A DNA stretch of 7,783 nucleotides, from the NCBI GenBank assembly GCA_016869775.1, contig VGDJ01000058.1, positions 1 to 7,783 of the forward strand, in the 5' to 3' direction. This document shows positions 1-5,558 of this stretch, piece after piece; the stretch's first letter is position 1; every line of letters begins with the position of its first letter. The DNA is from Alphaproteobacteria bacterium (GTDB lineage Bacteria > Pseudomonadota > Alphaproteobacteria > Rickettsiales > UBA1997). The notes beneath the pieces were generated by a model. It had not been told where the DNA came from and did no database searches. It saw only the letters and a program-made list of their open reading frames with translations. A program made the position numbers and the translations under genes.

Positions 1-313
1 CCGAATAATTCTGCGAATTATCAAGATAAATAACTCCAGAATTTTGGGCTTTATTTTGAGCTTTATATCCGCGCGTTAAATAGCAAAAATTAATATTTTT
101 TTCATGAAAATATTGACCCAAAGCTAAAGCAAAAGGCGTTTTTCCGGATCCACCAGCAGTAATATTTCCCACACAAATTACTGGAATTTTAGCAAAGTGA
201 GTTTTGGTAATTTTTTTCTTTAAATAAAATCCTAATTTGTAGAGCAAAGTTAATGGCAGAAGAATCAAAGAAATCCAATTTAATTTAAGCCAAAATTGCG
301 GGGTTTTAAACAT
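1..313 (-). CDS. lpxK: Tetraacyldisaccharide 4'-kinase LpxK, N-terminal part (runs off left edge)
   Basis: This is the start of the kinase that phosphorylates the 4' position of the lipid A disaccharide precursor at the cytoplasmic face of the inner membrane, a late step of the Raetz pathway. The window holds about 104 codons, read from an ATG at 313-311 with no stop before the edge. Residues 3-7 (KTPQF) followed by W8 match the usual LpxK opening. A hydrophobic stretch at about residues 13-31 fits the family's single N-terminal membrane anchor. Residues 49-60 (GNITAGGSGKTP) are the characteristic LpxK P-loop, with K58 and T59 as the nucleotide-binding pair, and T80-R81-G82-Y83 matches the RGY that follows it. 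The gene starts one base after the xseA stop codon and has no Shine-Dalgarno of its own, so its translation is probably coupled to xseA. The rest of the kinase lies outside the window. Confidence 0.92.
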   Translation of the reverse strand, partial: MFKTPQFWLKLNWISLILLPLTLLYKLGFYLKKKITKTHFAKIPVICVGNITAGGSGKTPFALALGQYFHEKNINFCYLTRGYKAQNKAQNSGVIYLDNSQNYS

Positions 314-314
314 A

Positions 315-1751
315 TTATTTGTCAATTAAATCAAAAATGCTCGATTGAAGATGCTCGCTTTTAGATTGATTTTGTTTGTTTTGATTTTTGCTAATTAATT
401 TTTTTTGAAAATCAAAACTTTTTTTCTCAATCAAATTTAAATTAGCTCCCTCAATTATGCCGTCATGCATTTCGATAATAAAATTTGCATGTTTTTTTAA
501 ATCATCGCAATTAGCAACTGGTTTGTTATTAATATCTTTGATAACAGCGAATCCACGCGCCAATATTTGATGATAATTGCTTGATTTTATTGTTTTAGCC
601 AAACCTTCAATCACAATAAATTTTTTAGCAAAATCATTTTCGATAAACTTAAAAATTCGTTCAAAATTAAAATTTAATTTTTGTTTATAATTTTCAATTT
701 TATCAAAAACTTGATTGGCTTCGATCTTGATTCTATTAGTTCTATAGGTTTGATTTTGAAGAATATTGAAAGTTAAAATATGAATTTTTTCAAATAAGCT
801 AATATATTTATTCTCAATATTTTCGAGGTATTTTTGAGGACTTATAATGTTCTTACCTAGGTTAAGCACTTCTTGTAGTTTATTTTTAAAATAATTCTCT
901 TTTGAATTATCGATATTTCTTAAGATATTGTTTAGATTTTGTCTTAATTCTGCCAAGACCGGAGTTACAAATTCAGCTGAAGCCGTAGGTGTTGGAGCCC
1001 TTAAATCTGCTACAAAATCAATCAAAGTAAAATCGGTTTCATGCCCAACCGCCGAAATTATTGGAATCTCAGATTTAAAAACTTCGCGTACTAGATTTTC
1101 ATCATTAAATGCTAATAAATCTTCGAACGAACCACCACCCCTCGCTATAATAATAACTTCTGGTCGTTTATGCTTTTGCGCATTAAAATAGCGAATACCA
1201 GCAATTATTTCTGAAGGCGCTTTATCGCCCTGAACCGCACTTGGATATAACAATAAATTTAAAGGACAACGATCTTGAATTCGATGTTTAATATCTTCAA
1301 TTACTGCTCCGGTTTCTGAAGTTATAACTCCAACAATTCTTGGAAAAAACGGGATTGGTTTTTTGTAAACTTCATCGAATAATCCCTCACTGGCAAGTTT
1401 TTGGCGACGCTTCTCAATCATTTCTAAGATAGCACCGATTCCGGCTATTTCGATTTTATCGACGATAATTTGATAATTTGAACGACCTTCATAAACCGTA
1501 ATTTGTCCGTAAGCGCATATTTGCAAACCGTCACCAATTTCAAAATCTATATTTTTAGCTTGATTACGAAAACAAACAGCGGTCAACGAAGAATTTTCTT
1601 CTTTTAAGTTAAAATATAAATGTCCGCTTGAAGCTTTTTTTAAACCTGTAATTTCGCCACTAATTTTGACGTATCCAAAGGCATTTTCGACCGTGAGCTT
1701 TATAGCTTTTGAAAACTCTACAACCGTATATTGCGGAATATTTTGTGACAT
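315..1751 (-). CDS. xseA: Exonuclease VII large subunit XseA
   Basis: XseA is the catalytic subunit of exonuclease VII, which degrades single-stranded DNA from both ends with the small subunit XseB and works in mismatch repair and clearance of damaged DNA in the cytoplasm. The protein has 478 residues, close to the family's usual 400-460 plus a short tail. Residues about 7-100 form the OB-fold (VKISGEI at 28-34, GHLYFNLK at 43-50). The catalytic core carries GVITSETGAVIEDI at 141-154, IIARGGGSFEDLLAFNDE at 201-218 and SAVGHETDFTLIDFVADLRAPTP near 233-255, all family signatures. A helical, probably coiled-coil section follows, and the C-terminal LARGFAVI motif is present. The last roughly 35 residues are a Lys/Gln/Ser/Asn-rich tail beyond the conserved domain. 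The ATG at 1751 is the first good start before the OB-fold; it has no clear Shine-Dalgarno. xseB is not in the window. The gene appears intact and co-transcribed with lpxK. Confidence 0.96.
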   Translation of the reverse strand: MSQNIPQYTVVEFSKAIKLTVENAFGYVKISGEITGLKKASSGHLYFNLKEENSSLTAVCFRNQAKNIDFEIGDGLQICAYGQITVYEGRSNYQIIVDKIEIAGIGAILEMIEKRRQKLASEGLFDEVYKKPIPFFPRIVGVITSETGAVIEDIKHRIQDRCPLNLLLYPSAVQGDKAPSEIIAGIRYFNAQKHKRPEVIIIARGGGSFEDLLAFNDENLVREVFKSEIPIISAVGHETDFTLIDFVADLRAPTPTASAEFVTPVLAELRQNLNNILRNIDNSKENYFKNKLQEVLNLGKNIISPQKYLENIENKYISLFEKIHILTFNILQNQTYRTNRIKIEANQVFDKIENYKQKLNFNFERIFKFIENDFAKKFIVIEGLAKTIKSSNYHQILARGFAVIKDINNKPVANCDDLKKHANFIIEMHDGIIEGANLNLIEKKSFDFQKKLISKNQNKQNQSKSEHLQSSIFDLIDK

Positions 1752-1772
1752 TCAAATATTGGGGTAAAATTT

Positions 1773-1778
1773 ATTATA
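1773..1778 (-). promoter_or_regulatory. Candidate -10 box for xseA-lpxK
   Basis: Read on the minus strand the hexamer is TATAAT, a perfect match to the sigma-70 -10 consensus, 21 bases ahead of the xseA ATG. It would give a very short leader of about 15 nt, which agrees with the lack of a Shine-Dalgarno for xseA. No good -35 hexamer lies 16-18 bases upstream; the nearest resemblance (ATGACC, 1804-1799) is 20 bases away. In DNA this AT-rich a perfect hexamer can occur by chance, so this is a candidate only. Confidence 0.35.
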
Positions 1779-1823
1779 AATTTGAGGATTAAAATTTAGG
1801 TCATTTATTTTAATTTCCTATTT

Positions 1824-1889
1824 TAAAATTAATTTGTTTGTTTAATATCGCCACGTTTTAAATCTCATCTTATTTACAAATTAATTTTA
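1824..1889. repeat. 14-bp perfect inverted repeat with 38-nt spacer in the divergent promoter region
   Basis: The left arm at 1824-1837 is TAAAATTAATTTGT and the right arm at 1876-1889 is its exact reverse complement. Each arm contains the self-complementary core AAATTAATTT (1826-1835 and 1878-1887), so the same site also occurs as a direct repeat with centres 52 bp apart, close to five helical turns. The arrangement suits a pair of binding sites for a dimeric regulator or a nucleoid protein controlling both operons. It could also form a weak all-A/T cruciform or hairpin. AT-rich composition raises the chance of a fortuitous match. Confidence 0.5.
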
Positions 1890-1912
1890 TTTTAAACTTA
1901 CCTCAAAATCCT

Positions 1913-1917
1913 AGGAG
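1913..1917 (+). promoter_or_regulatory. Strong Shine-Dalgarno (AGGAG) that fixes a TTG start
   Basis: AGGAG lies 6 nt before the TTG at 1924 and 9 nt before a second TTG at 1927. No ATG or GTG is placed suitably, so the flavoprotein gene must start at one of these two TTG codons, a difference of one residue. This is the only consensus ribosome binding site seen at any of the six gene starts in the window. Confidence 0.75.
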
Positions 1918-1923
1918 CATATT

Positions 1924-3330
1924 TTGTTGAAAAAAATTAAATCATTTAATATCTCAAACCAAGAAGTTTTGCCAATCATCGAGGGTGGAAAGGGCGTTGG
2001 CATTACAAATGGTATTACCGCTGGACACTTTGCTAAAGCGGGTGCAGTTGGCACTTTCTCTGGTGTCAATGCCGATTACATTGATGAAAATCAAAAATTC
2101 GTCCCACTAATTTATAAAACCCATACTCGACGTGAAAGACATGAAGAACTCATCGAATATTCTATTAAAGGCGGAATTTCTCAGGCCCGCATTGCTCGCG
2201 ACATATCTGGTAACAATGGTCGTATTCACATGAATATTTTATGGGAAATGGGTGGAGCTGAAAGAGTATTACACGGAATTTTAGACGGTGCCAAAGACAT
2301 GATACACGGCATTACTTGTGGTGCCGGAATGCCTTATCGCCTTTCCGAAATTGCCGAAAAATATAAAGTATATTACTACCCAATCGTATCTTCAATGCGT
2401 GCCTTTCGTGCCCTCTGGAAACGAAGCTATTACAAAGCCAAAGATTTACTTGGTGGAGTTGTTTATGAGTGCCCTTGGCGTGCTGGTGGCCATAATGGCT
2501 TATCAAACGCCGAAAACCCTGATGCCTATGAAGACCCTTATCCTCGCGTCGCTGAAATACGTAGCTTTATGAACTCGGTAGGATTGAATGATGTGCCAAT
2601 CATTATGGCGGGAGGGGTTTGGCACCTTGATGATTTTGAACATTGGCTTGATAATCCCGAAATCGGACCAATAGTTTTTCAGTTTGGAACCCGCCCAATT
2701 CTGACCAAGGAATATCCGGTTTCAGAATCTTGGAAACAAAAACTTTTATCTCTCAAAAAAGGTGAGGTATATCTAAATCGTTTTAGCCCCACAGGATTTT
2801 ATTCTTCGGCTATTGAAAACGAATTTATTCGCGAACTTAAAGCGCGCGAAATTCGCCAAATTGAATATCGCACCAAATCAGATGATGTTTTTAATTGCTC
2901 AATTCCCTTCGGACAAAGAGGGCGAATAGTATTTATTAAATCCGCCGATAAAATCAAAGTCGATGAATGGACTAAAAACGGCTTCAGTGAAGGTATGAAA
3001 ACTCCCGATGAAACCTTAATGTTCGTTGACAAATCCAAAGCACAACAAATCTTAACCGATCAAATTAATTGCATGGGTTGCCTCAGTCAGTGCCGATTCA
3101 GCAACTGGTCTGACAAAGAAGAAATGCATTTTACAAATGGTAAAAAAGCTGATCCGCGTAGTTTTTGTATTCAAAAAACTTTACAAGATGTTCGCTATGG
3201 CATCGACATTGAGAACCAATTAATGTTTGCAGGACACAGCGCATATCGCTTTGCAACTGATTCGTTTTATGCGAATGGCTTTATTCCAACAATTAAACAA
3301 CTTGTCGACAGAATCATGACCGGCAAATAA
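1924..3330 (+). CDS. Nitronate monooxygenase / 2-nitropropane dioxygenase family FMN protein with cysteine-rich C-terminal part
   Basis: This is a 468-residue member of the FMN-binding TIM-barrel family that includes nitronate monooxygenases and FabK-type enoyl reductases; the true substrate cannot be told from sequence. Family marks are IIEGGKGVGITNG near 18-30, HGITCGAG at 128-135, RAGGHNG at 186-192, the phosphate-binding stretch IIMAGGVW at 226-233 and FQFGTRP at 252-258. Typical relatives have 310-380 residues; this protein continues about 100 residues further and carries C383-x2-C386-x3-C390 and C415, a layout that could bind a metal or Fe-S cluster. I recall similar long forms in Alphaproteobacteria but could not check. 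It is cytoplasmic, with no signal peptide or membrane segment. Translation starts at a TTG set by AGGAG. The gene heads a plus-strand operon, with pyrG following after 7 nt. The family assignment is firm; the exact reaction is not. Confidence 0.88.
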   Translation: MLKKIKSFNISNQEVLPIIEGGKGVGITNGITAGHFAKAGAVGTFSGVNADYIDENQKFVPLIYKTHTRRERHEELIEYSIKGGISQARIARDISGNNGRIHMNILWEMGGAERVLHGILDGAKDMIHGITCGAGMPYRLSEIAEKYKVYYYPIVSSMRAFRALWKRSYYKAKDLLGGVVYECPWRAGGHNGLSNAENPDAYEDPYPRVAEIRSFMNSVGLNDVPIIMAGGVWHLDDFEHWLDNPEIGPIVFQFGTRPILTKEYPVSESWKQKLLSLKKGEVYLNRFSPTGFYSSAIENEFIRELKAREIRQIEYRTKSDDVFNCSIPFGQRGRIVFIKSADKIKVDEWTKNGFSEGMKTPDETLMFVDKSKAQQILTDQINCMGCLSQCRFSNWSDKEEMHFTNGKKADPRSFCIQKTLQDVRYGIDIENQLMFAGHSAYRFATDSFYANGFIPTIKQLVDRIMTGK

Positions 3331-3337
3331 ATAAACT

Positions 3338-4951
3338 ATGACCAGATTTATTTTTATAACAGGTGGCGTTGTTTCTTCTCTTGGTAAGGGTTTGGCGTCG
3401 GCTTCATTAGCCAGTCTCCTTCAGGCTCGAGGCTTCAAAGTAAAACTTCGCAAACTCGATCCTTATCTTAATATCGATCCAGGCACCATGAGCCCAACTC
3501 AGCATGGCGAAGTTTTTGTTACCGAAGATGGCGCCGAGACTGATTTGGATCTTGGTCATTACGAAAGATTCACCGGAGTTGATACCCAAAAATGTGATAA
3601 CATCACCGCCGGACAAATTTATCTTGAACTTTTATCCAAAGAGCGCAAAGGCGATTATCTTGGTGGAACAGTTCAGGTAATTCCTCACGTCACTGATTTA
3701 ATTAAAAAATTTATTTTAAATGATTTAAGTGGGGTTGATTTTGCTTTATGTGAAATCGGTGGAACAGTTGGCGATATTGAAGCCTTACCTTTTTTTGAAG
3801 CCATTCGCCAATTAGGCTACGAAATGCCAAGCCAATGCGCTTTCTTGCACCTGACCCTTCTTCCTTATATCGAAAGCGCCGACGAATTAAAAACCAAACC
3901 AACTCAACATTCGGTCAAAGAATTGCGTTCAATCGGAATACAGCCAAGCGTTATCTTATGCAGAGTTGAAAGACCTCTCGAATCAATCAGCAAATCTCTT
4001 CTCGAAAAAATTGCCCAGATGTGCTCAGTGCCAAAATCTTCGGTTATACCGGCCCCAAATTCATCATCAATTTATGAAGTACCCATCACTTATCACAAAC
4101 TTGGATTAGACACTGAAATTTTAAAATTTTTTAAACTCGACTATCGTAAAAAACCCAATCTTACAAAATGGTTTAATATCAAAGATGCAATTGACCACCC
4201 AATTCATGAAGTCAATATTGCCATTGTTGGCAAATATAATGACTACAAAGACTCCTATAAATCACTTCTCGAAGCCATAAATCACGGCGCATTTTCTCTT
4301 AAAACCAAAGTTAATATAGTCTGGATCAATGCTCGCAACAATTTATCAAAACTGCCCAAAGATATTAACGGCGTAATAGTTCCGGGTGGCTTTGGCGAAG
4401 ATGGCACAGATGGTAAAATTGCTACCATAAAATATGCTCGTGAAAACAAAATTCCGTATCTTGGTATATGTTTTGGAATGCAAATGGCAGTAATCGAACA
4501 CGCTCGAAATGTTCTCAAAATTAACGATGCAACCTCGAGTGAAATTTCAAAAAAAGGCTCTTTTGTGGTCGGCACGATGCGTGAATGGCAACATCACAAA
4601 ACTACCAAAAAAGCTCAAAAAAACCTTGGTGGCACAATGCGCCTTGGGGCATATCCATGCAATATTACCAAAGGTAGCTTGGCGCATAAAATTTATGGAA
4701 GTCAAAAAATTTCTGAAAGACATCGTCATAGATACGAAGTTGATATTTCTTACAAAAAAGCACTTGAAAAATCTGGCTTGATTTTTTCTGGCCTCTCTCC
4801 CGACAAAAAATTGCCTGAAATCGTTGAACTAAAAAACCATCCTTTCTTTGTTGGCGTTCAATTCCATCCCGAACTTAAATCAAAGCCTTTCATGGCTCAT
4901 CCACTCTTTGTTCATTTTATTCAGAGCGCAATAAATTTTAAAAATGAATAA
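3338..4951 (+). CDS. pyrG: CTP synthase PyrG
   Basis: CTP synthase converts UTP to CTP using ATP and ammonia released from glutamine, the last step of pyrimidine nucleotide synthesis. The 537 residues span both domains and match the usual length of about 535-550. The synthase domain has the P-loop GGVVSSLGKGLAS at 9-21 (K17), DPYLNIDPGTMSP at 41-53, the metal ligands D71 and E139, and the UTP/CTP-binding KTKPTQHSVKEL at 185-196. The class I glutamine amidotransferase domain starts near 291 and has VPGGFG at 348-353, the nucleophile C378 in GICFGMQ, and H510/E512 in FHPEL, so the triad is complete. One oddity is that the lid motif normally written GGFGxRG reads GGFGEDG here (D355). The ATG at 3338 has no clear Shine-Dalgarno and lies 7 nt after the upstream stop. 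The 3' end overlaps the next gene by 8 nt. Confidence 0.98.
   Translation: MTRFIFITGGVVSSLGKGLASASLASLLQARGFKVKLRKLDPYLNIDPGTMSPTQHGEVFVTEDGAETDLDLGHYERFTGVDTQKCDNITAGQIYLELLSKERKGDYLGGTVQVIPHVTDLIKKFILNDLSGVDFALCEIGGTVGDIEALPFFEAIRQLGYEMPSQCAFLHLTLLPYIESADELKTKPTQHSVKELRSIGIQPSVILCRVERPLESISKSLLEKIAQMCSVPKSSVIPAPNSSSIYEVPITYHKLGLDTEILKFFKLDYRKKPNLTKWFNIKDAIDHPIHEVNIAIVGKYNDYKDSYKSLLEAINHGAFSLKTKVNIVWINARNNLSKLPKDINGVIVPGGFGEDGTDGKIATIKYARENKIPYLGICFGMQMAVIEHARNVLKINDATSSEISKKGSFVVGTMREWQHHKTTKKAQKNLGGTMRLGAYPCNITKGSLAHKIYGSQKISERHRHRYEVDISYKKALEKSGLIFSGLSPDKKLPEIVELKNHPFFVGVQFHPELKSKPFMAHPLFVHFIQSAINFKNE
4944..4951 (+). other. 8-nt overlap of pyrG stop and lptE start (ATGAATAA)
   Basis: The lptE ATG lies at 4944-4946 and the pyrG TAA at 4949-4951, in different frames. 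There is no Shine-Dalgarno before the ATG (the upstream bases are AATTTTAAAA), so ribosomes finishing pyrG most likely re-initiate on lptE. This ties the dosage of the lipoprotein to CTP synthase. Confidence 0.85.
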
Positions 4952-5534
4952 ACCTTTAAAATCTTTTTTTAAAAATAGTTTTTGTTTCACAATTTCTATT
5001 TTGATGTTTTTTTTAATTTCATCATGTGGTTTCCAAGTCATTTACAAAGATCAATATGTCGAAAATTCGCTTGCCCATCAACTAGCTTCAATTGTTATAA
5101 AAAAAGAACGAAATCAACTATCTCAAACCCTCAAAAACAATGTTTACGATGCTTTAAACCCAGATTCAATCAAAGCCACTAATAAATATTTTTTAGAGAT
5201 GAACTTAAAGCAATCTGTCAGCCCAACCTTTACTAATGTTTCGGGTGGCTCTGGGCGAAATAAAGTAACTATCAATGTAACTTATGTTCTAAAAAAAATT
5301 GCAACTGCACAAATAATATCTGAAGGCAATACTGAAGTTTTTGATAGTTACGATGTTACGCCAAATCGCTACGCAACTTATACAGCTGATGAATTTGCCA
5401 AAGAAAATCTTACTAAAATTATTGCTCAAAACATTCGCAATTCAATTGTTAATGATCTCATGGAAGAAATTCGCGACTGTGAAAAAAATAAGAATAACAA
5501 AAACTATAAATGCTTAGTTGAATTAACTAATTAA
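4944..5534 (+). CDS. lptE: LptE-like LPS-assembly lipoprotein
   Basis: This is a 196-residue predicted lipoprotein. It has a basic N-terminus (K3, K6, K10), a hydrophobic core at about 14-25, and the lipobox I25-S26-S27-C28; residue +2 is G29, not Asp, so outer-membrane sorting is expected. The mature start CGFQVIY resembles the CGFxPLYG opening of alphaproteobacterial LptE. The following order also fits that family: a basic/Gln-Leu segment and N-x-x-YDALNP (about 57-73), KYFLEMNL (81-88), a VTINVTYVL strand (108-116), Y-x-x-x-x-x-RYATYTADEFAKENL (136-156) and a C-terminal helix. LptE plugs LptD in the outer membrane and helps insert LPS. Two cysteines near the C-terminus (C179, C190) could form a disulfide in the periplasm. 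In many Alphaproteobacteria lptE lies between leuS and holA; here it follows pyrG. Sequence conservation in this family is low, so the call rests on the pattern and is not certain. Confidence 0.75.
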   Translation: MNKPLKSFFKNSFCFTISILMFFLISSCGFQVIYKDQYVENSLAHQLASIVIKKERNQLSQTLKNNVYDALNPDSIKATNKYFLEMNLKQSVSPTFTNVSGGSGRNKVTINVTYVLKKIATAQIISEGNTEVFDSYDVTPNRYATYTADEFAKENLTKIIAQNIRNSIVNDLMEEIRDCEKNKNNKNYKCLVELTN

Positions 5535-5558
5535 AACCAATTCGATTACTTCAAATCC

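Larger units (their letters stand above)
1752..1923. promoter_or_regulatory. Divergent intergenic region between xseA-lpxK and the four-gene plus-strand operon
   Basis: These 172 very AT-rich bases are the longest non-coding stretch in the window and must hold promoters for both directions. On the minus strand there is a perfect TATAAT box; on the plus strand I could not find a convincing -35/-10 pair. A long inverted repeat lies in the middle, and a strong ribosome binding site sits at the right end. No open frame of useful length and no RNA gene are visible. Confidence 0.7.

Noticed and set aside
928..1191. Plus-strand open frame of 87 codons inside xseA
   Set aside because: It is fully antisense to the conserved catalytic core of xseA, has no ribosome binding site and resembles no known family; a shadow frame.
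1779..1796. AATTTGAGGAT shared (opposite strand) with the hairpin at 7244-7260, a possible dispersed repeat
   Set aside because: An 11-base match of AT-rich sequence is expected several times by chance in a window of this size, and the flanks differ.
1834..1898. Possible plus-strand promoters (TTGTTT or TTTACA with TAAATC or TAAACT)
   Set aside because: Each pair matches the consensus poorly or has wrong spacing; in such AT-rich DNA many equal matches exist.
1924..3330. Flavoprotein as FabK enoyl-ACP reductase or a PfaD-type reductase
   Set aside because: FabK is about 310-320 residues without the cysteine extension, and the N-terminal motifs do not look like PfaD; only the broad nitronate-monooxygenase superfamily can be supported.
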